From positions 1 to 14,415 of the forward strand of contig DATKZB010000090.1 of assembly GCA_035528235.1 (NCBI GenBank): 14,415 nt of DNA, written 5' to 3'. This DNA comes from DATKZB01 sp035528235 (lineage in GTDB: Bacteria; Planctomycetota; Phycisphaerae; FEN-1346). The translations under genes were made by a program, and so were the position numbers. Below the pieces are notes generated by a model that did not search any database, was not told the origin of the DNA, and worked only from the letters and a program-made list of their open reading frames with translations. Positions 6,840 through 13,951 of the stretch are shown here, one piece after another. Position 1 is the stretch's first letter, and each line of letters opens with the position of its first letter.

Positions 6840-9030
6840 CGCACGTCCGTAGGGGCACGACATGTCGTGCCCCTACAACACAGGCTGACGCGCCGAGCGC
6901 CACGTGTTTGCGCGGCCCACCCTGGGCGGGCCGCGATTGAGGTGTGACTGCGAATAGGCGCGGTGGGTACGGGGACCCACCGCGCACAATTGCAACGAGT
7001 GCATCCAGAACACTGGCGGACAAGCCGCCAGTGGCACCCGGCACACGGCGGTACGGCGCGGGAGGCGGCGCTGGGGCGGCGGGCGGCTGGGCCTGCTGGC
7101 GCTCGTGCATCTTCTTCTGGAACCAGGTCAACCGCTCGACGGCCTGTTTGCCGACCGCCACGGCGGCGCGGATGTCGGCGGCCGGCGCGACGAGACTGGT
7201 GCGGATGACGCGGCCGTCGACGCGCACGGCGATGACCACGGGCTCGGTCAGCGGCGGGGGTGCCAGGGGCCCCAGACCCTCGGCCTTGGCGGCCTCCTGG
7301 ACCTCGGGCGGCATAGAGGCGGCCATCGCCCCGTCGACCATGCTCATCGCCATGTAGAGGTAATTTCCGAGCGAGACGAGGCCGGCGCCGACGGCGTCTT
7401 TGGGGACGCGCTTGATGGCGGCGGCCACACGCGGGTCGGCCACCAGGTCGGGGGCCTGTCCCTTGGCGGCCCGGATGGCCCGTGCCATGACCTCGGCGTC
7501 GCCCATCGTCACCACGCCGCGCTTGCCGACGAGGGCCATGCGGATGACGATGCCGTCGGGCCCGTACATGGCGTCGATGGTCTTCTTCATTTGCGCGGCA
7601 GCCTCGGGCGGCGTGTTGGGGGCCGGCGCCACGACGGTGCGGATACGCATGATGTCGACCGGCGTGCCCTCGATGGTCTCGGCGGCCTCGCGGAAATCGG
7701 CCTCGACGCCGACCTGCGGCCCGGTCATACCGGGCATGCCGGGCATGGCGCCCATCTTGGCCATCATGACCTTGGTGGCGTCCATCGACTTGGTCATGTA
7801 CTGCTTGATGAGTTTGCGGTACGCGTCGGCGTCGGTCACGTCGAAGGTCTCGGCCAGCCGGTACAGGCCCTGACCGGGTGGTGCGGGTTCCATGACCATG
7901 GCGAACCGGGGGCCCATGACGCCGGCCCACTGGTCGTAAGAGGCCCAGAGTTCGTCGAGGCCCTTGCGGGTGGCCTCGTCCTCGCCCTCGGCAAAGATGT
8001 CGAAGAGCGGCTTGACGAGGACCTTGACGGCCGGGATGGCCTTGTCCCAATCGACGCGGCCCCAGGCGGCCAGCACGAAGTGCTCGGCGGCGGGCAGGCC
8101 GCAGGCGAAGTCCTCGATGGGCCTGGCCGAGGCGGCGACGGTCAGCAGTTGCGACCCCTCGGCCAGTTCGACCTCGGCCTCGGCCGTGACGCCGGCGGCC
8201 GTGACGTCGGCGGCCAGGTCCACGCGCCCGGCGTCCTTGACCATGCCGAGCAGCCAGTCGAGCATCCGCAGGGTGGCGGGCGGGACGGCACCGGCTTGGC
8301 CCTGCTCGGCCATTTTCTTCTGGAGGTCGTCGAGGCCGCGTCGGGCGGCGGCGGCCAGGGCGGTCGGGTTGACGTGGGCCCAGAGGGTGCGGTCGGCGAT
8401 GGCGGCGCGCTGGGCGCCGGTGAGGGCCAGGTGTTTCTCGGCCCGCATGACGGCCTTGACGGCCTCGACGCTGGGCCCGACGACGGCCCAGGGGGCCCGC
8501 TTGAAGATGAAGATCTTCTTCTCGGGCATCTTGAAGTCGGGCGGGGCGCCCGGCGGGGGCGGGGGCTGGCTGGTGCAGACGATGATGCCGCTGCCGGCGG
8601 CCTCGCCCTTGAGGGCCGCCTCGTCCTTGATGCGCAAGAGGAAGACGGGCATCACGCCCTCGCCGGCCATCAGAACGAAGACCATGGGGCCGGCGCTGTC
8701 GAGGGCCCCGGGGGGCAGTTCTTTCTCGATCTCGGCCACGATGGGCATGGCCGGCTGGTCGGGCCCGACGAGTGCCTGGAGGTTCTTCTCGAACTCATCG
8801 AGGCGGCGGACCGTGACGACGAGGCAGGCGTCGGCCGGGGCCTGGGAGACGGCCCAGGCGATCTCGTCCGGGGCGAGGGGCTCGAGCGATTCGGCGGCCG
8901 GTTGCCGGGCGGGCGCCTCGGCCGGCGTTTCGGCAGGCGGCGACTCGGCCGGTTCAGGCACGGTCTCGCATCCACCCAGGAAGAAGGCAACGGCCAGCGA
9001 AGCCAAAAGCCAGGTTCGTCGTGCGGCCAT
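6625..9030 (-). CDS. Large lipoprotein of unknown function with an anomalous run-through 3' end
   Basis: The frame encodes 801 aa. MAARRTWLLASLAVAFFLGGC is a lipoprotein signal with lipobox LGGC (Cys21); the residue after Cys is Glu, so no inner-membrane retention signal. A Pro/Glu/Ala linker (about 22-60) follows, then an alpha/beta body that includes ADACLVVTVRRLDEFEKNLQALVGP, a proline loop (SQPPPPPGAPPDF) and a methionine-rich stretch at about 412-436. Family not recognised. The start was fixed by the signal peptide; the frame remains open upstream to 9300. The body seems to end near residue 660 (QPPAAPAPPPAPYRR, about base 7050). The last 140 or so codons translate palindromes and then the antisense of the glycosyltransferase, so the annotated end is doubtful. 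It lies downstream of the sigma operon on the same strand, 220 bases away. Confidence 0.7.
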   Translation of the reverse strand: MAARRTWLLASLAVAFFLGGCETVPEPAESPPAETPAEAPARQPAAESLEPLAPDEIAWAVSQAPADACLVVTVRRLDEFEKNLQALVGPDQPAMPIVAEIEKELPPGALDSAGPMVFVLMAGEGVMPVFLLRIKDEAALKGEAAGSGIIVCTSQPPPPPGAPPDFKMPEKKIFIFKRAPWAVVGPSVEAVKAVMRAEKHLALTGAQRAAIADRTLWAHVNPTALAAAARRGLDDLQKKMAEQGQAGAVPPATLRMLDWLLGMVKDAGRVDLAADVTAAGVTAEAEVELAEGSQLLTVAASARPIEDFACGLPAAEHFVLAAWGRVDWDKAIPAVKVLVKPLFDIFAEGEDEATRKGLDELWASYDQWAGVMGPRFAMVMEPAPPGQGLYRLAETFDVTDADAYRKLIKQYMTKSMDATKVMMAKMGAMPGMPGMTGPQVGVEADFREAAETIEGTPVDIMRIRTVVAPAPNTPPEAAAQMKKTIDAMYGPDGIVIRMALVGKRGVVTMGDAEVMARAIRAAKGQAPDLVADPRVAAAIKRVPKDAVGAGLVSLGNYLYMAMSMVDGAMAASMPPEVQEAAKAEGLGPLAPPPLTEPVVIAVRVDGRVIRTSLVAPAADIRAAVAVGKQAVERLTWFQKKMHERQQAQPPAAPAPPPAPYRRVPGATGGLSASVLDALVAIVRGGSPYPPRLFAVTPQSRPAQGGPRKHVALGASACVVGARHVVPLRTCVRPGRGGVTPGPAAGPPTRRRPQRRPLCRRATPRCGRAGREGPRPGRRSGRRGPRSASRRRRAVVPPRPPA
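6849..6876. repeat. 28-bp perfect palindrome, copy 1 of 3
   Basis: GTAGGGGCACGACA (6849-6862) is followed directly by its exact reverse complement. The left flank is GCACGTCC and the right flank AACACAG. Other copies are at 9095-9122 (left flank shared) and 12037-12064 (inverted orientation, with the flanks exchanged). It begins ten bases after the glycosyltransferase stop. Confidence 0.85.
6911..6935. repeat. GC-rich hairpin
   Basis: CGCGGCCC (6911-6918) pairs with GGGCCGCG (6928-6935) around a 9-base loop that can pair further. It is one of four palindromes packed into 6849-7033. Confidence 0.55.
6958..6985. repeat. 11-bp stem hairpin with ACGGGG loop, copy 1 of 2
   Basis: GCGCGGTGGGT (6958-6968) pairs with ACCCACCGCGC (6975-6985). 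The loop is ACGGGG. The partner copy at 9150-9177 has the same loop and a T-A to C-G double change in the stem. Confidence 0.8.
7011..7033. repeat. 9-bp stem hairpin at the lipoprotein 3' region
   Basis: CACTGGCGG (7011-7019) pairs with CCGCCAGTG (7025-7033) around ACAAG. It marks the boundary between the plausible C-terminus of the lipoprotein (proline-rich, ending near base 7050) and the repeat cluster through which the frame then runs. Confidence 0.65.
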
Positions 9031-9094
9031 GATGGTTCCCCAATCGTTCGGTACGGGTGCAGGTTCACGTTCGGGCGCTGCTAGCCGCACGTCC

Positions 9095-9122
9095 GTAGGG
9101 GCACGACACGTCGTGCCCCTAC
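9095..9122. repeat. 28-bp palindrome, copy 2 of 3
   Basis: This copy has the same arms as 6849-6876, except that the centre is AC instead of AT, leaving a 13-bp perfect stem. The left flank GCACGTCC is shared with copy 1. It lies in the 220-base gap between the UPF0145 gene and the lipoprotein. Confidence 0.85.
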
Positions 9123-9149
9123 GCCACGGGCGGGCAAGCCGCGCGTTTT

Positions 9150-9177
9150 GCGCGGCGGGTACGGGGACCCGCCGCGC
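9150..9177. repeat. 11-bp stem hairpin with ACGGGG loop, copy 2 of 2
   Basis: GCGCGGCGGGT (9150-9160) pairs with ACCCGCCGCGC (9167-9177) around ACGGGG. Compared with 6958-6985, one base pair changes on both sides (T-A becomes C-G), so pairing is preserved. Confidence 0.8.
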
Positions 9178-9178
9178 A

Positions 9179-9200
9179 CACGGCTTGCAAGCAAGCCGTG
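9179..9200. repeat. 9-bp stem hairpin
   Basis: CACGGCTTG (9179-9187) pairs with CAAGCCGTG (9192-9200) around CAAG. It directly follows the preceding hairpin. The stretch to 9250 repeats the word GGCACGTGAA twice in low-complexity form, and I see nothing coding there. Confidence 0.6.
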
Positions 9201-9250
9201 GCACGTGAAGCCGCCGGTGGCACGTGAAAACGGCCGCGGCACCCGGCACG

Positions 9251-9565
9251 TTATTCGATGACGACGGCGGTGCCATAGGCCAGGAGTTCGGCGGCGCCAC
9301 CCATGATTTCGGAGGTCGTAAAGCGCATGGCGAGGATGGCGTTGGCGCCGAGTTCCTGGGCGGCGGCGACCATGCGGTCGATGGCCTGTTCGCGCGACTC
9401 GGCCAGGAGTTTGGTGTACTCGAGAACCTCGCCGCCGATCAGGTTCCGGAAGGCCGCTTTGATGTCCTGGCCCACGTGGCGGGCGCGAATCGTGTTGCCG
9501 CGCACCAGCCCGCAGACCTGGGTAATCGTCTTGCCGGGCACGGTGTCGGTGGTGACGACGATCAT
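9251..9565 (-). CDS. UPF0145 / YbjQ-family protein
   Basis: The 104-aa protein matches the small YbjQ/UPF0145 family (Pfam 'putative heavy-metal-binding' domain). Typical features are the N-terminal VTTDTVPGKTITQVCGLVRGNTI, the central LIGGEVLEYTKLLAESREQAIDRMVAAAQELGANAI block, and the C-terminal AYGTAVVIE strand. Family members are cytoplasmic, form homo-oligomers in known structures and have no settled biochemical role. The start ATG (9565-9563) overlaps the TGA of the anti-sigma gene as ATGA, and GGAG lies about nine bases upstream. Tight coupling to a sigma/anti-sigma pair suggests co-expression in the same stress response, an inference from position only. Length is complete. Confidence 0.85.
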   Translation of the reverse strand: MIVVTTDTVPGKTITQVCGLVRGNTIRARHVGQDIKAAFRNLIGGEVLEYTKLLAESREQAIDRMVAAAQELGANAILAMRFTTSEIMGGAAELLAYGTAVVIE

Positions 9566-10011
9566 CGTTCGATCTCCTTGGAGTACCGGTCCACCTTCCG
9601 CAGAACGAGCCTTTCCCTGACGAGCGAGACGAACAGGATGACGACGCCCGCGATGAGGGCACAGACGCCGATCTTCAGGGCGACCGAGACGGCCGGATCG
9701 CGGACCAGGTGCTCGACGAGTTGGAAGGCCCCATAGCAGAGGGTGATGATAGCGCCGGCGGAGAGCAAAATCCAGCCTATGCTGCGCTCCATCCGGTTGT
9801 AGACGCCGGCCCAGTAGCGTTGGAGTTCGTCGTCGCCGGGTTCCTTGAACCGCATCATGTTCAGGTCCTCCGAGAGGCGTTTGAGTTCGGCCAGTTCCCT
9901 CGTGCAAGCGGGGCACGAGGCAAGGTGCTGCTCGAGCGACCGGCGCTCGTCGTCCGGCAATTCGCCGTCGAGGTACGCGCTCAACTTCGGTTTGAACAGA
10001 TCGCAACTCAT
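9562..10011 (-). CDS. Zinc-finger (ZAS/zf-HC2) anti-sigma factor with two TM helices
   Basis: The 149-aa protein should hold the adjacent ECF sigma factor inactive at the membrane. The N-terminal domain has the ZAS motif: H29, C33 and C36 in LEQHLASCPAC, with Cys3 as the likely fourth zinc ligand. A helical linker (about 40-77) follows, then two hydrophobic segments at about 79-97 and 107-131 and a short basic tail. The loop between the helices is only about ten residues, so there is no large periplasmic sensor domain; the signal may be redox, lipid or protein-mediated. ATG 10011 overlaps the sigma gene's TGA as ATGA, and AGGAG lies seven bases upstream. A second ATGA overlap joins it to the UPF0145 gene. 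Confidence 0.9.
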   Translation of the reverse strand: MSCDLFKPKLSAYLDGELPDDERRSLEQHLASCPACTRELAELKRLSEDLNMMRFKEPGDDELQRYWAGVYNRMERSIGWILLSAGAIITLCYGAFQLVEHLVRDPAVSVALKIGVCALIAGVVILFVSLVRERLVLRKVDRYSKEIER

Positions 10012-10553
10012 GACGTATCTCCTGCCAACTTCTCGCGCAGGGCCATCCGGGCGCTATGCAGGCGCGACATGACCGTGCCGATGGGAATGCCGAGCGCGGC
10101 GGCGATCTCGCGGTACGACATGTCGTGGAAGTGGTACATGAGGATGATCTCGCGGAAGGGGTCGCCGAGGCGCACCAGGGCGCGCCACATCCGGTCGCGC
10201 CGCTCGTGGCGCTCGGCCAGACAGGCAGGGTCGGCGTCGGTCGAGGGGTTGGCGTGCCCCTCGGCCAGGGCCACCGTCTTGTGGCGCGATCGCCAGCGCA
10301 GGCGGCTGCGGCACACGTTCCGCAGAATCGTGGAGTACCACGGGTAGAAGGGCGACGAAGAGTTGAACCGGCCGATGTTCCGCCAGGCCCGGACGAAGGC
10401 CTCCTGCGAGGCGTCGAGCGCCTCCTGCGGACACCCCAGCAAGAGGCATGCGGCACCGGAGGCGCGGCCGGCGTACTTTTTGACGATAGGCCCGAACGCG
10501 TCTCTGTCGCCGGCCTGGCAACGCTCGAGCAAGGCGGTTTCGTTCTCGGTCAT
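10008..10553 (-). CDS. ECF-family RNA polymerase sigma factor
   Basis: The 181-aa protein is a two-domain (sigma2-sigma4) ECF sigma factor, RpoE-like in size. Sigma2 covers about 9-90, with the DASQEAFVRAWRNIGRF core-binding segment and the WYSTILRNVCRSRLRWR region 2.4 helix. Sigma4 covers about 118-175, with REIILMYHFHDMSYREIAAALGIPIGTVMSRLHSAR containing the -35-reading helix-turn-helix. It heads a three-gene operon with its anti-sigma factor and a UPF0145 protein. On its upstream side TATAGT (10583-10588, this strand) could be a -10 box without a clear -35. I see no convincing GGAAC-type ECF promoter, so autoregulation is unproven. It is divergent from the Gfo/Idh/MocA gene. Confidence 0.93.
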   Translation of the reverse strand: MTENETALLERCQAGDRDAFGPIVKKYAGRASGAACLLLGCPQEALDASQEAFVRAWRNIGRFNSSSPFYPWYSTILRNVCRSRLRWRSRHKTVALAEGHANPSTDADPACLAERHERRDRMWRALVRLGDPFREIILMYHFHDMSYREIAAALGIPIGTVMSRLHSARMALREKLAGDTS

Positions 10554-10670
10554 CTGACGGCTCGCCTTCCGCTTGTCGCCCCACTATACCCCGGCCGGCG
10601 GGGGCTATTCACGAATTTCCGGCGCCGCCCGGTGCGGCCGGCGAAAGCCGCCGGAGCGGCCGTCTTTTTT

Positions 10671-10698
10671 TTGACATCCCGCGCCGACCGTGTACAAT
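10671..10698 (+). promoter_or_regulatory. Strong sigma70-type promoter for the Gfo/Idh/MocA gene
   Basis: A perfect TTGACA (10671-10676), a 16-base spacer and TACAAT (10693-10698) form the best promoter in the window. A run of eight Ts (10665-10672) directly upstream and overlapping the -35 could act like an UP element. The predicted start near 10705 leaves a leader of about 57 bases. The GC-rich stretch before the T-run can form an imperfect hairpin. Confidence 0.75.
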
Positions 10699-10761
10699 CG
10701 CCGGTGGCGTCACTGGAACCGATAACCAGGGTCTTCGCAGTCTGCCATGGAGGAGAGAAAA

Positions 10762-11937
10762 ATGTCCAAGCGAGTTCTCACGGTCGGCCTCGTCGGCGGC
10801 GGCGGCGGGGCGTTCATCGTCAACCCGCACCAGAAGGCGATTCACATGGACGGCACCCGGCGGGTCGTCTGTGGGGCGCTGCACCCCAACCCCAAGGTCG
10901 CCATGGCGGAAGCCAGGAAGTGGCCCTACCCCATCCAGGGGTATCCCAGTTACGACGCGATGATCAAGGACCAAGCCAAGAAACCCATCGGCGAACGCAT
11001 CGACTACGCCGTCATCGTGACGCCCAACTTCGTGCACTACGACCCGGCGATGAAACTCATCAAGGCCGGCATCCCGGTCTTCTGCGAGAAGCCGCTCACG
11101 ATTACCGCCAAGCAGGCCGAGTCGCTGGCGGCCGCCGTCAAGAAGTACAAGGTGCCCTTCGGCGTGGCTCACACGTACGTCGGCCACTGGTCGAGTTGGC
11201 TGAGCCGCTGGATCATCCAGAGCGGCAAACTGGGCGCCGTCCGCTGGGTCGACGCCTACTACCTGCAAGGGTGGCTGGCCACACGCCTGGAGAAAAGCGG
11301 CCAGATGCAGGCCTCGTGGCGGACGAACCCCAAGATGGCCGGTGCCTCGTGCTGCGGCGGCGACATCGGCAGCCACGCCTTCATGCAACTGAAGTTCGTG
11401 ACGGGCCTGAAGGTGACCGAGGTGCGCGGCATGATTGAGACGTTCCTGAAGGGGCGGCAGCTGGACGATCACTTCACGACCTACTGCAAACTCGCCAACG
11501 GCGGCCGCGCGCTCATCCGCGCCAGCCAGATCGCCATCGGACACAAGAACGATCTGGGCATCGAGGTCAACTGCGAGAAGGGAAGCCTGGTGTGGCGGCA
11601 GGAAGAGAGCGAGCAGATCATCATCCGCCTGCCGGGCGAGCCCGACCGCGTGTACTGGCGCGGCGAGGTCAAGGACCAGGACTCGTTCCTCGGCAAGTTG
11701 CCCGCCTGGGTCGGCGGCGAATGCACCATTCCGTCCGGCCACGCCGAGGCCTTCCACGACGCGTACCGGCGGCTGCACAAGTCGTTCGAGGAAGACGTGC
11801 GGCTGTACAACGCCGGCAAAAAGTTCAAGTGCGACGGGTCCAAGTACGCCAACGTCGACGACGGCGTGGCCCACATGCGGTTTATCGAGGCGGCCGTCAA
11901 GAGCGCCAAGAGCAACTCGCAGTGGGTGAAGATGTAG
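10762..11937 (+). CDS. Gfo/Idh/MocA-family NAD(P)-dependent oxidoreductase
   Basis: The 391-aa cytoplasmic enzyme has an N-terminal Rossmann fold with the glycine-rich VGLVGGGGGAF (8-18), then VTPNFVHYD (86-94) and the family's FCEKPLT (107-113, the catalytic-site EKP). The C-terminal domain holds CCGGDIGSHAFMQLKF (197-212), matching the family's substrate-site GGG..D.G.H region. The family oxidises or epimerises sugars, inositols or related polyols; the substrate here is not readable. The start is ATG 10762, not the in-frame ATG 10747, because GGAGGAG (10749-10755) is a near-perfect ribosome binding site only for 10762. It has its own promoter and terminator, so it is a single-gene unit divergent from the sigma operon. 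There is no Tat signal, unlike many secreted members. Confidence 0.93.
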   Translation: MSKRVLTVGLVGGGGGAFIVNPHQKAIHMDGTRRVVCGALHPNPKVAMAEARKWPYPIQGYPSYDAMIKDQAKKPIGERIDYAVIVTPNFVHYDPAMKLIKAGIPVFCEKPLTITAKQAESLAAAVKKYKVPFGVAHTYVGHWSSWLSRWIIQSGKLGAVRWVDAYYLQGWLATRLEKSGQMQASWRTNPKMAGASCCGGDIGSHAFMQLKFVTGLKVTEVRGMIETFLKGRQLDDHFTTYCKLANGGRALIRASQIAIGHKNDLGIEVNCEKGSLVWRQEESEQIIIRLPGEPDRVYWRGEVKDQDSFLGKLPAWVGGECTIPSGHAEAFHDAYRRLHKSFEEDVRLYNAGKKFKCDGSKYANVDDGVAHMRFIEAAVKSAKSNSQWVKM

Positions 11938-11960
11938 GCCGAAGGCGATTGACAACGCAC

Positions 11961-11997
11961 GGCGCGGCGGGTCAGCAGATCCGCCGCGCCTCTTTTG
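11961..11997 (+). terminator. Intrinsic terminator after the Gfo/Idh/MocA gene
   Basis: GGCGCGGCGG (11961-11970) pairs perfectly with CCGCCGCGCC (11981-11990) around a 10-base loop and is followed by TCTTTTG. It lies 23 bases after the stop codon. Its stem resembles the GCGCGGCGGGT hairpin at 9150, so it may be a repeat unit used as a terminator. Confidence 0.75.
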
Positions 11998-12036
11998 CGC
12001 GGGCAAGCCGTGACACGCGGCGCGTCACCGTGTGTT

Positions 12037-12064
12037 GTAGGGGCACGACATGTCGTGCCCCTAC
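12037..12064. repeat. 28-bp perfect palindrome, copy 3 of 3 (inverted)
   Basis: The sequence is identical to 6849-6876 across all 28 bases. The flanks show it is inserted the other way round: GTGTT is on the left and GGACACGC on the right, whose reverse complements match the AACACA and GTCC flanks of copy 1. It sits between two convergent genes. Confidence 0.85.
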
Positions 12065-12091
12065 GGACACGCGACAAGCCGCATGGCAGGA

Positions 12092-13795
12092 TTACCCGGC
12101 GCCCCCCTTGCCGGGCTGGGGCGACGGACCGGGCCTCCCCGCATCCACGGCTTGGGCCGCCGGCCTGGCCTCGACCACCGGCAGGACGATGCGGCTGGGG
12201 TGGGCGGCGTCGCAGAAGATGCGGTTGGCCTGCTTGAGGGACTCACAACCCTCGGCCCAGGGCTTGCCCGTGCCGGGGTTCAGGTCGTAGCGCGGGTAGT
12301 TGGACGAGGTCACCGTCACGCGGATGCGGTGCCCCTTGTTGAAGACGACGCTCGTCGACCAGCAGTCGACCGCCACCTCGTACACCTTGCCCGGCTCCAG
12401 GGGTTTCGGGTCGGCGAGCGATTCGCGGTACCGCAGACGCAGGATGCCGTCGGTCATGATGTAACTGGCCCCGTCGGGGTACACGTCCGAGAGGCGGACC
12501 GAGAGGTCGGTGTCAACGGCCGACGACGCGACGCAGAGGCGGGCGACGACGCGGCCGGTTACCTCCAGCGGCGCCTCGAGCGGCGCGGTGGTGAAGGTGA
12601 GGACGTCCTTTCGGCCCTCGATGGGATTCTGGTTCATCGGACCGGCGGGGATGGTCAGGTTCCGCCCGCCGATGGTCGGGCACGGGTCGGCGGGGTCGAA
12701 GGTGTACTCGGCTACGGCCTCCCCGGCGGCGGGCCGCTCCGTCGACAGTCCCCCGCCCTTGCCGAAGTAGTACGGCGTCTCGGTGGCCGGGATGGGCCAG
12801 CGCGGGGCGAACCGCCACGCGTTGCCGGGGGCGTCGGCCGACGAGCAGTCGCCCATCACGTAGTAGGCCACGGCGGGCTCGTCCATGATGACCTGACTGC
12901 CGCCCTTCAAGTGGCAGGCAAACCACTGGATCATGTCGTAGGTAAGCGGCGGAATGGAATCGCGGAACACGAGGTCGCCCTGTTTCGGCTGGGCGATGCC
13001 GCCGTGGGTCCACGGGCCCATAACGAGTTTCTGCCGGCCGCGCGCCCCCGGCCCGCCCGCGTACTGGCGTCCGGCGAAGGCGTCGATCGTGCCCTGGCTG
13101 AAGGTGTCGAACCAGCCGCCCACGTGGACGGCCGGGGCGTTCATGACGGCGTGTTTGCCGGTGGAATCGAAGCGCTGCCAGTAGGCGTCGAACGCCGGGT
13201 GCTCGCGCCAGACGTCCATGGCCTTGGGGTCGAAATGGTGCTGGCTGGTCCACTGCTCGACCTGCTCTTTGCGCAGGGCCCCGCCGGGATAGGCGGCGTC
13301 GGTGTACAGGTTGGCCGCGGCCACCACGATGTACTGGCAGACGAGTCCGTCGGGGGCGGCGCCGGCCGTCAGGTTCTGCGTGATGCCGCCGGCCGACCCG
13401 CCGAACGTGCCGATCTTGCCGTTGGACCAGGTCTGCTTGCGGATCCAGGCGATGGTGTCGGCGCCGTCGGCGTGGTCAACCCATCCGCAGCCGATGAAGG
13501 GCAGGTTCTCGCCCTCGGACTCGAACCGGCCGCGCACGTCCTGGATGACGCCCGCGTAGCCCAGGCGCGCCGCCACGGCGGCCGCGCCCCCGCCCCGGCG
13601 ATTGTACGGCGTCCGCTCGAGGATGACCGGCCACGGTCCCTCGCCGTCGGGCAGGTACACGTCGGTGGCCAGGCGGACGCCGTCGGCCATCGGGACCATG
13701 ACGGTCTGCTTCTCGACGCCCAGGAGGCCGCTGGGCATGAGCGCGCCAAGCAGCGCCGCCAGGGCCAGAACGAGAACGGTCGGGCGTCTGGGCAT
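12092..13795 (-). CDS. Secreted CocE/NonD-type alpha/beta hydrolase (X-Pro dipeptidyl-peptidase S15 family)
   Basis: The 567-aa enzyme begins with a signal peptide (MPRRPTVLVLALAALLGALMPS, cleavage about 26), so it is exported. The catalytic triad is readable: nucleophile Ser134 in GTFGGSAGG, Asp230 in HVGGWFDTF and His264 in GPWTHGG. Tyr64 in ERTPYNRR matches the oxyanion Tyr of cocaine esterase. After a helical cap the C-terminal third is a jelly-roll domain of the S15 type (LEVTGRVVARLCVASSAVDTDLSVRLSDVYPDG). Family members hydrolyse esters, amides or X-Pro peptides; the substrate is unknown. I chose 13795 rather than the in-frame ATG 13828 because it gives a clean signal peptide, although the ribosome site is weak (GGAG about ten bases upstream). 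It is single and convergent with the Gfo gene. Confidence 0.9.
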   Translation of the reverse strand: MPRRPTVLVLALAALLGALMPSGLLGVEKQTVMVPMADGVRLATDVYLPDGEGPWPVILERTPYNRRGGGAAAVAARLGYAGVIQDVRGRFESEGENLPFIGCGWVDHADGADTIAWIRKQTWSNGKIGTFGGSAGGITQNLTAGAAPDGLVCQYIVVAAANLYTDAAYPGGALRKEQVEQWTSQHHFDPKAMDVWREHPAFDAYWQRFDSTGKHAVMNAPAVHVGGWFDTFSQGTIDAFAGRQYAGGPGARGRQKLVMGPWTHGGIAQPKQGDLVFRDSIPPLTYDMIQWFACHLKGGSQVIMDEPAVAYYVMGDCSSADAPGNAWRFAPRWPIPATETPYYFGKGGGLSTERPAAGEAVAEYTFDPADPCPTIGGRNLTIPAGPMNQNPIEGRKDVLTFTTAPLEAPLEVTGRVVARLCVASSAVDTDLSVRLSDVYPDGASYIMTDGILRLRYRESLADPKPLEPGKVYEVAVDCWSTSVVFNKGHRIRVTVTSSNYPRYDLNPGTGKPWAEGCESLKQANRIFCDAAHPSRIVLPVVEARPAAQAVDAGRPGPSPQPGKGGAG

Positions 13796-13861
13796 GGTAG
13801 GGCGGCTCCATCCAGGGGACGGGTGCACGGGCCAGCCGCCGGACCGGCCCTCGCCCGTTCG

Positions 13862-13889
13862 ATAGTACGGTGTGGCAGGCGGAAATCAA
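13862..13889 (-). promoter_or_regulatory. Candidate promoter for the CocE-type hydrolase
   Basis: Read on the minus strand, TTGATT (13884-13889) is followed by a 16-base spacer and TACTAT (13862-13867). The predicted start near 13855 leaves a leader of about 60 bases to ATG 13795. Both boxes are reasonable sigma70 matches. Confidence 0.5.
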
Positions 13890-13951
13890 GGAACCATCGC
13901 CGCTTTGGGATGACCGTGCCACCCTGCCGGAAACAAGCCCCCGGCACCGCT

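Noticed and set aside
6841..7033. Closely spaced palindromes as a CRISPR array
   Set aside because: The palindromes differ from each other and the spacing is irregular; there is no repeated direct unit and there are no cas genes.
7105..9084. 659-aa open frame on the plus strand opposite the lipoprotein
   Set aside because: Gly/Asp/His-rich low-complexity translation without motifs; it is the antisense shadow of a GC-rich gene.
10620..10672. Hairpin plus eight Ts as an intrinsic terminator
   Set aside because: No plus-strand gene lies upstream, and the T-run merges with a perfect -35 box; an upstream promoter element is more likely.
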